Below are positions 13,112-20,724 of a DNA stretch of 26,111 nucleotides, piece by piece. Both the position numbers and the translations under genes were made by a program. The first letter of the stretch is position 1. Every line of letters begins with the position of its first letter. The notes below the pieces were generated by a model, which searched no databases, had not been told where the DNA came from, and saw nothing but the letters and a program-made list of their open reading frames with translations. This DNA is from JAIRTY01 sp050257395 (GTDB taxonomy: Bacteria > Actinomycetota > Actinomycetes > Streptosporangiales > Streptosporangiaceae). The DNA is taken from NCBI GenBank assembly GCA_050257395.1, contig JBLMWU010000289.1:1-26111 (forward strand), written 5' to 3'.

Positions 13112-14551
13112 ATGAGGAAGCGCACAGCCGGGCTGGCCGTTGCCGCGGCGGCCGCCGTCCTCACCGCGGCCGTGGTCCGCCGCCGGCACACGCGGCTGCG
13201 CTGGCGCCGTGGGCTGGCCGCGCTGCAGCTGGCGGCCCGGGGCGGCGCCCGGTACGCGACCAGCGCGCCCCGGCTGTTCGCGGCCGCGGGGGAGCACCGG
13301 CAGCGGCTGCGCAACGACCTCGCTCTGCAGACCGCCGAGGACGTCGCGGTCACCCTCGGCGCGATGAAGGGCGTGCTGATGAAGCTCGGCCAGATGGCCA
13401 GCTACCTGGACGACGGGCTGTCGCCCGCGGTCCGCCGCACCCTCGGCCGGCTGCAGGACAGCGTGCCGCCGATGACCCCGGACCTGGCCGCGCAGGTCGT
13501 CACGGAGGAGCTCGGGCTGCCGCCGGAGCAGGCCTTTGCCCGCTGGGACCCGGACCCGATCGCGGCCGCCTCCATCGGCCAGGTGCACCGGGCGATCACC
13601 CACGACGGCCGCGCGGTCGCGGTCAAGGTCCAGTACCCGGGCATCGCCGAGACCATGGCCGCCGACCTGCGCAACGCCGCGCTGCTGCGCCGGATGCTGC
13701 GGATCACCGCGCCCGCCCAGGACGTGGACGCGCTGCTCGCCGAGCTCACCGAGCGGGTCACGGAGGAGCTCGACTACCGCCGCGAAGCCCGCAACCAGCA
13801 GCGGTTCGCGGATCACTACGCGGGCCACCCCACCATCCACGTGCCCGCCGTGGTCGGCGAGCTGTCGGCCCGGCGGGTGATCACCACCGAGCTGTCCGAC
13901 GGGGCCAGGTTCTCCGAGCTGGCCAGCTGGCCGCAGTCCGAACGGGACCTGGCCGCCGAGACCATCTACCGGTTCGTGTTCCGCGGCCTGTATGACGCGC
14001 ACGCGTTCAACGGCGACCCGCACCCCGGCAACTACCTGTTCCACGGCGGCGGCCGGGTCACCTTCCTGGACTTCGGCCTGGTCAAGAACTTCAGCATGAA
14101 CGAGCTCAGGCCGCTCATGTCCCTCGCCAAGCACCTGTGCGTGGACAACGACGCCGAGGCGTTCCGGCGCAGCCTGGAAGAGGCCGGCTTCCTGCGCCCG
14201 GGCGCCCCGCTGGGCACGGACGTGATCGTCGACCACCTCGGCGTCTTCTACGCCACCATCCGCCAGCCCGGGGCGCTGACCATCACCAGCGACTACGCGT
14301 CGGCGGTGGTGCGCCGGTTCTTCGACGTGCGCAGCCCGGTGGCCGGGTACGTGAGCATCCCCCGGTCCTACGTCATCCTCCAGCGCATCAATCTCGGCCT
14401 GTTCGCGCTGCTCGGCGACCTCGCCGCGACCGGGGACTGGCGGGGGATCGCCGAGGAGATCTGGCCGTTCGTGCAGGGCCCGCCGACCACCCCGATGGGC
14501 GAGGCCGAGGCCGCCTGGCGGGCCGCCCGCAACGGGTCCGCTTTGCCGTAA
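13112..14551 (+). CDS. UbiB/ABC1/AarF-family atypical kinase
   Basis: The 479-aa product carries the hallmarks of the UbiB/ADCK family: KLGQ at 91-94 (KxGQ motif), the Ala-rich loop AAASIGQVH (about 151-159) in place of a Gly-rich loop, VAVKVQYPGI with the ATP-binding Lys, DPHPGN (302-307) and DFG (320-322). A short hydrophobic N-terminal stretch (LAVAAAAAVLTAAVV) may anchor it to the membrane. In other organisms the family supports ubiquinone synthesis or isoprenoid-lipid handling through ATPase activity. Actinomycetes make menaquinone, so the partner here is open. It is directly downstream of the MpaB-like gene and is the last gene before a strong terminator, which suggests joint work on a prenyl or lipid substrate (inference). 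Confidence 0.92.
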   Translation: MRKRTAGLAVAAAAAVLTAAVVRRRHTRLRWRRGLAALQLAARGGARYATSAPRLFAAAGEHRQRLRNDLALQTAEDVAVTLGAMKGVLMKLGQMASYLDDGLSPAVRRTLGRLQDSVPPMTPDLAAQVVTEELGLPPEQAFARWDPDPIAAASIGQVHRAITHDGRAVAVKVQYPGIAETMAADLRNAALLRRMLRITAPAQDVDALLAELTERVTEELDYRREARNQQRFADHYAGHPTIHVPAVVGELSARRVITTELSDGARFSELASWPQSERDLAAETIYRFVFRGLYDAHAFNGDPHPGNYLFHGGGRVTFLDFGLVKNFSMNELRPLMSLAKHLCVDNDAEAFRRSLEEAGFLRPGAPLGTDVIVDHLGVFYATIRQPGALTITSDYASAVVRRFFDVRSPVAGYVSIPRSYVILQRINLGLFALLGDLAATGDWRGIAEEIWPFVQGPPTTPMGEAEAAWRAARNGSALP

Positions 14552-14572
14552 AAAACGAACTTCGGCCCTTTG

Positions 14573-14590
14573 GTCCGCCGGTTCGCGGAC
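14573..14590. terminator. Small hairpin after the UbiB gene
   Basis: GTCCGC (14573-14578) pairs with GCGGAC (14585-14590), 6-base loop, 22 bases after the stop. It is a weak companion to the strong terminator further on. Confidence 0.35.
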
Positions 14591-14634
14591 GGTCGGCCCT
14601 GCGCCCGCGGGCGCGGGTTCGCGCATGCTCTAGG

Positions 14635-14670
14635 CGGCGGCCCCGCCGAGGGGGCGGGGCCGCCGGTTTT
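14635..14670 (+). terminator. Strong intrinsic terminator of the MpaB-UbiB operon
   Basis: A perfect 12-bp stem, GGCGGCCCCGCC (14636-14647) with GGCGGGGCCGCC (14653-14664), extends by one C-G pair, has a 5-base loop and is followed by GGTTTT. It is the clearest terminator in the window and one of the few with a T-run. Confidence 0.9.
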
Positions 14671-14733
14671 CCCGCCGCCGCTGCTCACGGGGGCGCAGCG
14701 GCGGTGATCAGTGCCGGCCCGCCCGCGCCGGTT

Positions 14734-14745
14734 TACGCTTCCATG
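14734..14745 (+). promoter_or_regulatory. Leaderless-type -10 of the amidase gene
   Basis: TACGCT (14734-14739) lies 6 bases before GTG 14746 and 3 before ATG 14743. No ribosome site precedes either codon. Confidence 0.5.
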
Positions 14746-16173
14746 GTGACAGACCTGTGTGCCCACGACGCGGTCACCCTGGCCGGCCTGCTGCGGCGGC
14801 GTGAGGTGTCCGCGCGGGACGTGATCGCGGCCCACATCGAGCGGATCGAAGCGGCCGACGGGGCCGTCAACGCGGTGGTGACCCGCTGTTTCGATCAGGC
14901 CGCCGCGCAGGCGGCGGCCGCCGACGAGGCGCTGGCCCGCGGGGAGCCGCCCGGCCTGCTGCACGGCCTGCCGGTCGCGCACAAGGACCTCGCGGACACC
15001 GCCGGGGTGCGCACCACCTACGGCTCGCCGCTGTTCGCGGGGCACGTGCCGGATGCCGACGCGCTGGTGGTGGCCCGGATGAAGCAGGCCGGCGCGATCA
15101 GCCTGGGCAAGACCAACGTGCCCGAGTGGGGTGCAGGCTCGCACACGGTCAACCCGGTGTTCGGCGTCACCCGCAACCCGTATGACCTGAGCCGCAGCGC
15201 GGGCGGCAGCAGCGGCGGGGCGGCGGCGGCGCTGGCGGCGCGGATGATCAGCCTGGCCGACGGCAGCGACCTGGGCGGGTCACTGCGCAACCCGGCCAGC
15301 TTCTGCAACGTGGTCGGGTTCCGGCCGTCACCGGGCCGGGTGCCGAAGTGGCCGCTCGCCGACTCCGCCGACATCCTCGGGGTGGAGGGCCCGATGGGCC
15401 GCACCGTGGCCGATGCGGCGCTGCTGCTGGCTGCCCAGGCCGGGCCGGACCCGGGGGTGCCGCTGGCGCTCGACGCGCCGCCGCCCGCGCTGGCCGGCCC
15501 GGAGGCGGTGGCCGGCCTGCTCGCGCGTGAGCTGCGCGGGCTGCGGGTGGCCTGGAGCGCCGACCTCGGCCTGCCGGTCGAGGCGCAGGTCAGGGCGGTG
15601 CTGTCACCGGCCCGCGGCGTGCTGGAGGAGCTGGGCTGCGAGGTGACCGACGCCGCCCCGGACCTGGCCGGCGCGGACGAGGTCTTCCGCGCCTGGCGGG
15701 CGTTCCGGTTCGCCACCAACTTCGGGCCGCTGCTGCGCGAGCACCCCGGCCAGGTCGGCCCGAACGTGGCGTGGAACGTCGAGCAGGGCCGGCAGCTCAC
15801 GGTGGCCGATCTGAGCCGGGCCACGCTGGCGTGGACGGCGCTGGCCGGGCGGATCAGCTCGTTCTTCACCGAGTTCGACGTCCTGGCCTGCCCGGTCAGC
15901 CAGGTGGCGCCGTTCGATGCAGAGCTCGACTGGCCGCACGACATCGACGGCGTGCCGCAGCTGACCTACCTGGACTGGATGCGGTCGGCGTACCTGATCT
16001 CGGTCACCGGGCTGCCCGCCGTGTCGGTGCCGGCCGGGTTCACCGCGGGCGGGCTGCCGGTCGGCCTGCAGCTGGTCGGGCGCAGGCGGGCGGACTGGGA
16101 ACTGCTCGGCGTGGCGGCCGCGTTCGAGGCCGCCACCGGCCACGGCCGGACGGCGCCCCCGCTACCCGGCTGA
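14743..16173 (+). CDS. Amidase-signature-family amidohydrolase
   Basis: This 476-aa protein hydrolyses an amide bond with a Ser-cisSer-Lys triad. Lys81 (VAHKDLADT), Ser156 in AGGSSGG and Ser180 in DLGGSLRNP keep the 75- and 24-residue spacing of family enzymes such as FAAH. TTYGSPLF, LGKTNVPEWG and GLPVGLQLVGRRRADWELL are further conserved stretches. The family covers GatA, nylon-oligomer hydrolase, indoleacetamide and fatty-acid amide hydrolases. The absence of gatB/gatC neighbours argues against a Glu-tRNA amidotransferase subunit; the substrate is unknown. ATG 14743 (or GTG 14746) directly follows a -10-like hexamer, suggesting a leaderless message. The last 12 bases overlap the convergent MhuD-like gene. 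Confidence 0.9.
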   Translation: MVTDLCAHDAVTLAGLLRRREVSARDVIAAHIERIEAADGAVNAVVTRCFDQAAAQAAAADEALARGEPPGLLHGLPVAHKDLADTAGVRTTYGSPLFAGHVPDADALVVARMKQAGAISLGKTNVPEWGAGSHTVNPVFGVTRNPYDLSRSAGGSSGGAAAALAARMISLADGSDLGGSLRNPASFCNVVGFRPSPGRVPKWPLADSADILGVEGPMGRTVADAALLLAAQAGPDPGVPLALDAPPPALAGPEAVAGLLARELRGLRVAWSADLGLPVEAQVRAVLSPARGVLEELGCEVTDAAPDLAGADEVFRAWRAFRFATNFGPLLREHPGQVGPNVAWNVEQGRQLTVADLSRATLAWTALAGRISSFFTEFDVLACPVSQVAPFDAELDWPHDIDGVPQLTYLDWMRSAYLISVTGLPAVSVPAGFTAGGLPVGLQLVGRRRADWELLGVAAAFEAATGHGRTAPPLPG

Positions 16174-16497
16174 GCCGCGGGAGCCGCCCGCGATCTCGTA
16201 GGACCACAGCTCGCTGCTGATCCCGACCGGGTGCGGGGCCTCGCCGCCGGCCCGTTCGCTGGCCGAGCGGTGCCCGTGCCCGAAGGCGGGGGAGTGCAGC
16301 CAGGCCTGGAACGACTCCTCGTCCCGCCAGCGGGTCACCACCAGCCAGGTGGTGCGGTCGTCGGCCGGCTTGAGCAGCTCGAAGCCCTCGAACCCGTCCT
16401 GGTTGTCCACCGCGCCCGCTCGGGCGGCGAACCGGCGGGCGAGCTCGTCGCCGCTGCCGGCCGGCACGGTGATCGCGTTGATCTTCACGACGGTCAT
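16162..16497 (-). CDS. mhuD: MhuD-like haem-degrading monooxygenase (ABM fold)
   Basis: This 111-aa antibiotic-biosynthesis-monooxygenase-fold protein is closest to mycobacterial MhuD. It starts MTVVKINAITVPAGSG and keeps Asn7, Trp66 (SFQAWLHSP) and a histidine (His74 in GHGHR) corresponding to MhuD Asn7, Trp66 and the haem ligand His75, with two single-residue deletions near the last. MhuD cleaves haem in the cytoplasm to mycobilin and iron without releasing CO. The 24-base gap from the upstream MFS gene on the same strand suggests co-transcription. No ribosome site is obvious before ATG 16497; GTG 16503 is an alternative. Its 3' end overlaps the amidase gene by 12 bases. A related ABM enzyme oxidising a polyketide ring is the main alternative. 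Confidence 0.83.
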   Translation of the reverse strand: MTVVKINAITVPAGSGDELARRFAARAGAVDNQDGFEGFELLKPADDRTTWLVVTRWRDEESFQAWLHSPAFGHGHRSASERAGGEAPHPVGISSELWSYEIAGGSRGSAG

Positions 16498-16521
16498 GAC
16501 CACGATGATGCCACCCGCTGT

Positions 16522-17949
16522 TCAGTGGGCGTGCGGGCCGGCCGCGGCCGCTGCCGGGCCGCGGGGCACGGTCAGGGCGGCGAGGGCCGCGGTGACCAGG
16601 GCGGCCACGGCGCTGACCGTGAACGCCCTGGTGAAGCCCGCGCCGCTCAGCCCGGGGCCGGCCCCGGCGAGCGCGATGCTGGACAGGACCGCGACCCCGG
16701 CGGCGCCGCCGAGCTCGTGGCTGGTGCTGACGATGCCGGAGCCCAGCCCCGCGGTGTGGCCGGTGGTGGCCGCCAGCGCGGTGGTGGTGGCCAGCACGAA
16801 GGTGGCGCCCAGCCCCAGCGCGGCGACGCTCATCCCGGTCACCAGGCCGGCCGCCCCCGGCACGGACGCGGCCAGGGCCGATCCGGCCGCCGCCACCGCC
16901 AGCGCGGCGGCGGTGAGCACCCGCCGGTCGAGCCGGGTGACGGCGTGGCTGGCGGCGTGCGCGCCCGCGACGATCGCCAGCGCCACCGGCAGGAACAGCA
17001 GCCCGGTCGCCAGCGCGCTGTAGCCGTGCCCGCGCTGCAGGGAGAAGGAGCCCAGGAAGAACGAGCCGACCAGCAGGCCGGTCGCGGCGAGCATGAGGAA
17101 GCTCCCAGCCGCCACCGGCCTGCGGGCGAGCAGCCGCAGGTCCATCAGCGGCACGGCGGCCCGGCGCTCGGCCAGCGCGAACGCCGCGTACCCGGTTGCC
17201 GCGAGCGCCAGCGGCACCAGCACCGCGGGGGCCGCCCAGCCGTGGCTGCCGACGCTGACCAGCCCGAAGATGGCCGCGGCGGTGGCGGCCGTGACGAGCA
17301 GCGCGCCCGGCACGTCCAGCCGGGCGCCGGCCGCCTGCGGGCGGCTGGCCGGGACGAGCAGCGGGATGGCGATGAGCACCGCGGCGCCGGTCGGCACGTT
17401 GATGAAGAACACCCACGGCCAGCCCGCGGCCGAGGTGAGCAGCCCGCCGAGCACCACCCCGATCGCCGAACCGGCCCCGCCGATCGCCGCCCAGACGCCC
17501 AGCGCGCGGTGCCGGTCCCGCCCGGAGAACATGGTGGTGACCAGGGCGAGTGCCGCGGGGGACAGCAGCGCCGCGCCCGCGCCCTGGGCGACCCGGCCGC
17601 CGATCAGCATCGGGGCGCTGGCAGCCAGGCCGCTGGCCAGGGACGCGGCCGTGAACAGGGCCAGGCCCGCCAGCGCCAGCCGCCGCGCGCCGAACAGGTC
17701 GGCCAGCCTGCCGCCGAGCAGCATCAGGCCGCCGAACACCACCGTGTAGGCGGTGAGCACCCAGGTCAGCGACGGCCCGCTCAGGTGCAGGCCCGCGCCG
17801 ATGTCCGGGAGCGCCACATTTACGACCGTGACGTCCAGCACCAGCATGAACTGGGCGAGTGCCAGGACGCTCAGCGCCAGCCAGGGGCGGCGGCCGGCCG
17901 GGCGGGCGGCCGGGTGGCTGATCGCTTCCGCCGCTGGGTGAGTGGTCAT
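16522..17949 (-). CDS. MFS drug exporter, DHA2 (EmrB/QacA) family
   Basis: This 475-aa inner-membrane antiporter has about 14 hydrophobic helices. Family marks include LDVTVVNVALPDIG in helix 1, motif A GGRLADLFGARR after helix 2, QGAGAALLSPAALAL, a motif C-like GGAGSAIGVVLGGLL, and GWPWVFFINVPTG at helix 6. Proteins of this type expel drugs, dyes or antibiotics using the proton gradient. The start at 17949 has GGAGGACCCC just upstream. It is divergent from a TetR gene across a 143-base region containing two palindromes, the standard arrangement for repressor-controlled efflux. The MhuD-like gene lies 24 bases downstream. Confidence 0.93.
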   Translation of the reverse strand: MTTHPAAEAISHPAARPAGRRPWLALSVLALAQFMLVLDVTVVNVALPDIGAGLHLSGPSLTWVLTAYTVVFGGLMLLGGRLADLFGARRLALAGLALFTAASLASGLAASAPMLIGGRVAQGAGAALLSPAALALVTTMFSGRDRHRALGVWAAIGGAGSAIGVVLGGLLTSAAGWPWVFFINVPTGAAVLIAIPLLVPASRPQAAGARLDVPGALLVTAATAAAIFGLVSVGSHGWAAPAVLVPLALAATGYAAFALAERRAAVPLMDLRLLARRPVAAGSFLMLAATGLLVGSFFLGSFSLQRGHGYSALATGLLFLPVALAIVAGAHAASHAVTRLDRRVLTAAALAVAAAGSALAASVPGAAGLVTGMSVAALGLGATFVLATTTALAATTGHTAGLGSGIVSTSHELGGAAGVAVLSSIALAGAGPGLSGAGFTRAFTVSAVAALVTAALAALTVPRGPAAAAAGPHAH

Positions 17950-17993
17950 GGGGTCCTCCGTCCCGGCGCGGCCCCGGCCGTGGCGCCGCGCGC

Positions 17994-18056
17994 TAACTCG
18001 AACATCTATGTTCAAGTTAAGACGGTAGCATAACTCGTACAGGCATGTTCAAGTTG
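17994..18056. promoter_or_regulatory. Two TetR operator-like palindromes and divergent promoters
   Basis: Site 1 pairs TAACTCGAACAT (17994-18005) with ATGTTCAAGTTA (18008-18019) around a 2-bp centre, one mismatch. Site 2 at 18031-18056 is a weaker copy (TAACTCGTACAG and ATGTTCAAGTTG). Their centres are 37 bp apart. For the exporter (minus strand), TTGAAC (18052-18047) and TGCTAC (18030-18025) are 16 bp apart, so site 2 overlaps the -35 and site 1 the start region. For the tetR gene, TACACT at 18064-18069 is a candidate -10. Confidence 0.75.
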
Positions 18057-18092
18057 GTTCCCCTACACTGGCGTCCTGGAAAGGGGGAGGCG

Positions 18093-18701
18093 ATGCCGCG
18101 AGCAGCAGCGGACAGCGCTGCCGCCGCCAGCGGCCGGCCGCCGCGGGCGGACGCCCAGCGGAGCGTGGCCGCGATCCTGGCCGCCGCCCTCGGCTGCCTG
18201 ACCCGGGACCCGCAGGCCAGCGTCGCGGACATCGCGAAGGCGGCCGGGGTGGGCCGGGTCACCCTGTACGGGCACTTCCCCTCCCGCGCCGACCTCATCG
18301 ACGCGGCGTTCGCGCACGCGCTGCACCAGGCTGACCAGGTACTGGCGCAGGTGGACCTGACCGGCGACCCGCGGGCGGCGCTGACCCGGCTGGCGGAGTC
18401 GTCCTGGCAGATCATCGACCAGTACCGGGCCCTGCTGGCCGCCGCCGAGCGGGACCTGCCGCCGGAGCGGATCCGCGCCCACCACGACGACCCGATGCGC
18501 CGCGTCCGGGCGCTCATCGAGCGCGGGCAGCGGGAAGGGGCGTTCCGCGCCGACCTGCCCGCCGGGTGGCTGGTCGCGGTCTTCTACAGCGTCATGCACA
18601 GCGCCGCCGCCGAGATCAGCGCGGGCCGGCTCGCTGCCGCCGGTGCCGCCCGGGTGATCACCGCCACCCTGCTGGCCGCGTACGCACCGCCAGCCGCCTG
18701 A
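18093..18701 (+). CDS. TetR/AcrR-family transcriptional repressor
   Basis: This 202-aa protein has an N-terminal TetR helix-turn-helix (VADIAKAAGVGRVTLYGHFPSRADLIDAAF shows the recognition helix and the typical Y-HF turn, spread over about residues 47-75) and an all-helical ligand-binding C-terminal domain. A GGGGGAGG ribosome site sits directly before ATG 18093. The in-frame ATG 18045 lies inside operator site 2 and upstream of the -10, so it is unlikely to be used. It almost certainly represses itself and the divergent MFS-MhuD operon, releasing on binding the exported compound. The inducer could be a drug, a porphyrin/haem or an aromatic compound. Confidence 0.92.
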   Translation: MPRAAADSAAAASGRPPRADAQRSVAAILAAALGCLTRDPQASVADIAKAAGVGRVTLYGHFPSRADLIDAAFAHALHQADQVLAQVDLTGDPRAALTRLAESSWQIIDQYRALLAAAERDLPPERIRAHHDDPMRRVRALIERGQREGAFRADLPAGWLVAVFYSVMHSAAAEISAGRLAAAGAARVITATLLAAYAPPAA

Positions 18702-18725
18702 CGCCACGCACGGCCGCGGGACGCG

Positions 18726-18932
18726 CTACGGCCTGTCCACGAGATAGACCGCCCAGCTATGCGCGCCGCTGCGCCGGATCCTGAGCAGCTTGTCCCGCAT
18801 GCCCAGCTTCCGCAGCAGCGGCGCATAGGTGTCGAATGCCTGCGTGTAGGCCTCGGCCCGGCTGGGGAAGTCGTCGGCGACGAGACCGTCCCGGCCGATG
18901 AGCGGCAGAGGCGTTGCTGTGCGTTCCGTCAT
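18726..18932 (-). CDS. Hypothetical 68-aa protein
   Basis: A small protein begins MTERTATPLPLIGRDGL and ends AHSWAVYLVDRP. I do not recognise a family. It is hydrophilic and mixed in charge, with no membrane segment. The central stretch ADDFPSRAEAYTQAFDTYAPLLRKLG looks like one or two helices, with a beta-strand-like ending. GGGAGG 4 bases before the ATG at 18932 fixes the start; the frame upstream to 19049 is low-complexity. A large hairpin lies just before the ribosome site. It converges with tetR, 24 bases away. Confidence 0.6.
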   Translation of the reverse strand: MTERTATPLPLIGRDGLVADDFPSRAEAYTQAFDTYAPLLRKLGMRDKLLRIRRSGAHSWAVYLVDRP

Positions 18933-18951
18933 CTGCCCTCCCTGCCAAGCT

Positions 18952-19006
18952 GGGGGCCACCGCTGGCCCCCCGGGGGGAAGTTCGGGGTCCCAGCCGGTG
19001 GCCCCC
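18952..19006 (-). promoter_or_regulatory. Large hairpin in the leader of the 68-aa gene
   Basis: GGGGGCCACCG (18952-18962) and CGGTGGCCCCC (18996-19006) form a perfect 11-bp stem. The 33-base loop contains the 12-bp palindrome CCCCCCGGGGGG (18967-18978). On the minus strand the structure ends about 8 bases before the ribosome site, where it could control translation. Confidence 0.5.
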
Positions 19007-19024
19007 ATCCCCCTGCCTTGTTGT

Positions 19025-19063
19025 GGCTGGCGGAACGGGAAGAGCCCAAAACCCTCGCCAGCC
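19025..19063. other. Second inverted repeat in the 18933-19167 gap
   Basis: GGCTGGCG (19025-19032) pairs with CGCCAGCC (19056-19063). Nearby, AAGGTCCC is repeated around 19100-19120. The 235-base gap between the SDR stop and the 68-aa gene start holds no credible ORF and presumably contains the SDR terminator and the promoter of the small gene; neither could be pinned down. Confidence 0.35.
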
Positions 19064-19167
19064 TGGGGTCTTCAGATTGCGCCAGCCCGCTATCGTCCGC
19101 AAGGTCCCAAAGGTCCCGAAACGCTGCGTAGCGGCGATCACTCAGCGTCAGCCACGCCGGTCAGGCG

Positions 19168-19965
19168 TCACCCCTCCGCCGGGCGCGGCGAGCGGCTGCG
19201 GCTGCGCTGCAGGTAACCGGCGGTCATGCCGCCATCGACCAGCAGGCTCGTCCCGGTGACGAACCCAGCCTCGTCGCTGGCGTAGAACACCGCGGCCGCG
19301 GCGACATCCCGGGCCTCGCCGATCCGGCCGATCGGCGGCACCGGCCAGTCGCCGCTCTCCGGCCGGTCCTCCTGCCCCGGCGGGGCCAGGTGGCGCATGC
19401 CCGGCCAGGTGTCACCTGGGCAGAGCACGTTGGACCGGACGCCGTCCGGGCCGCCGTCCAGCGCGAGCATCTTGCCGAGCATCACCACCGCCGCCTTGGA
19501 CACCGAGTACAGGCCGATCGCCTGCTCGCCCCACACGCCCGCGTCGGACGCGATGTGGATCATGCTGCCGCGGCAGCGGGCCAGGTGCGCGTACGCGGCC
19601 TGCGCGTACAGCAGGTAGCCGCGGACGTTGATGTTCATCACCCGGTCGAAGTCGGTCAGCGGGGTGTCCAGCAGCCGGGCCTCCACGCCGATGCCCGCGT
19701 TGTTGACCAGCACGTCGAGCGCGCCCAGGTGGTCCAGGGCCGCCTGGACGGAGGCGATCACCGCCTCCGGGTCGGCCGCGTCGGCCCGCACGAAGCAGGC
19801 GTCACCCACCCCGCGCAGCACCGCTTCCGCGTGCTGGCCGAGGTCCGGGTCGCGCCCGGTCACCGTGACCGCCGCGCCCTCATGCAGGAACCGTTCCGCT
19901 ATGGCCAGGCCGATGCCGGTGGTCCCCCCGGTGATCAGCGCCCGCTTGCCGTCCAGCCGTCCCAT
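19168..19965 (-). CDS. Short-chain dehydrogenase/reductase (SDR)
   Basis: This 265-aa classical SDR has TGGTTGIG (12-19) for NAD(P) binding, VNNAG (87-91), and the catalytic set Asn113, Ser140, Tyr153, Lys157 (YSVSK). The C-terminal part has CPGDTWPGM and the usual GTSLLVDGGMT. It would oxidise or reduce a hydroxyl/carbonyl group on an unknown substrate. The start at 19965 gives a normal N-terminus (MGRLDGKRALITGG); the frame stays open far upstream only as antisense shadow of the GyrI-like gene. A TAGAGT hexamer lies 8 bases before the ATG, suggesting a leaderless or short-leader message. Confidence 0.92.
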   Translation of the reverse strand: MGRLDGKRALITGGTTGIGLAIAERFLHEGAAVTVTGRDPDLGQHAEAVLRGVGDACFVRADAADPEAVIASVQAALDHLGALDVLVNNAGIGVEARLLDTPLTDFDRVMNINVRGYLLYAQAAYAHLARCRGSMIHIASDAGVWGEQAIGLYSVSKAAVVMLGKMLALDGGPDGVRSNVLCPGDTWPGMRHLAPPGQEDRPESGDWPVPPIGRIGEARDVAAAAVFYASDEAGFVTGTSLLVDGGMTAGYLQRSRSRSPRPAEG

Positions 19966-20018
19966 GCCGCCGCACTCTACTGGGCGCCGCGCGGCCGCCG
20001 GGCCGGCCGGCCCGGGCG

Positions 20019-20663
20019 TCAGGCGAGCTCGACCGGATGCCGGAGGATCGTCCGCAGCTTCTCCGGCGCGGCGCGGCGCGGGTCGCCGAGGTAGATCTCG
20101 TGGTGGCGGCCGCGGGGACGGTAGCCCGCTGCCGCGATGGCCTCGTGCAGCGCCACGATCGACGGGCCCTCGGCGGCGTACGGGCCCACGGGCAGCAGCT
20201 GGGCACAGCGGCCCTCGGCCCAGCGCAGGTACCGCACCCGGGCCAGGCCGGGCAGCGGCTTCCTGCGGCGGGCCTCGTCGAGGGCGGCGCGGATCAGCGC
20301 CTCGTCGACGGGGTCCGGCTGCATGATCATCGCCTGCCAGCGCCAGGCGTCCCGGTCGGTGTCGGCCATGGTGGTCTGGCCCAGCGCCACCGCGGTGATG
20401 ATGTCCTGCTGGCCGGGGCCATCCACCCACCACAGCGCCTCCAGCGGCATCACCCGCGGGGCCTCGCCGGTCTGCTTCTTCAGCCGGAAGTGGGCGCCGT
20501 AGCTCACCGCGTACAGGGCCTGCAGCGCCTCGGCGAACTCCGGGCCCTCCGGTGCGCCGCCGCCGGTCACGGCGGCGAAGCCGAACTCGGGCACGTCCAC
20601 GATGTCCACCGCGCCCTTGCGCGCCTTGAGCAGAGATTCGAAGGGGGCAGCAATAGCGGTCAT
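20019..20663 (-). CDS. GyrI-like small-molecule-binding protein
   Basis: The 214-aa protein resembles stand-alone GyrI-like/SOUL-BRE-fold proteins (bacterial transcription-activator effector-binding group). Seen are VPEFGFAAVTGGG near the N-terminus, FAEALQALYAVSYG, PLEALWWVDG, and a C-terminal KPLPGLARVRYLRWAEG / LLPVGPY / GRHHEIYLGDPRR segment. Such proteins bind drugs or hydrophobic compounds; some hydrolyse cyclopropanoids. No DNA-binding domain is attached. GACGCT lies 6 bases before the ATG and no ribosome site is visible, consistent with leaderless translation. It lies 53 bases upstream of the SDR gene on the same strand. Confidence 0.85.
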   Translation of the reverse strand: MTAIAAPFESLLKARKGAVDIVDVPEFGFAAVTGGGAPEGPEFAEALQALYAVSYGAHFRLKKQTGEAPRVMPLEALWWVDGPGQQDIITAVALGQTTMADTDRDAWRWQAMIMQPDPVDEALIRAALDEARRRKPLPGLARVRYLRWAEGRCAQLLPVGPYAAEGPSIVALHEAIAAAGYRPRGRHHEIYLGDPRRAAPEKLRTILRHPVELA

Positions 20664-20724
20664 GGTCCCAGCGTCACGCCCGGCGCGGCCGCGGCGGCAG
20701 GGGCGAAGGTCCGCCCGGCCGGCC

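Noticed and set aside
14137..14742. Upstream part of the long amidase frame
   Set aside because: It overlaps the UbiB gene out of frame and crosses a strong terminator. The amidase starts at 14743.
16231..18033. 600-aa plus-strand frame over the MFS gene
   Set aside because: Composed almost wholly of Gly, Arg, Gln, His and Asp from reading the MFS gene backwards; no domain features.
19966..20433. Extended N-terminus of the SDR
   Set aside because: It is antisense-frame shadow over the GyrI-like gene; the SDR Rossmann motif begins 12 residues after the 19965 start.
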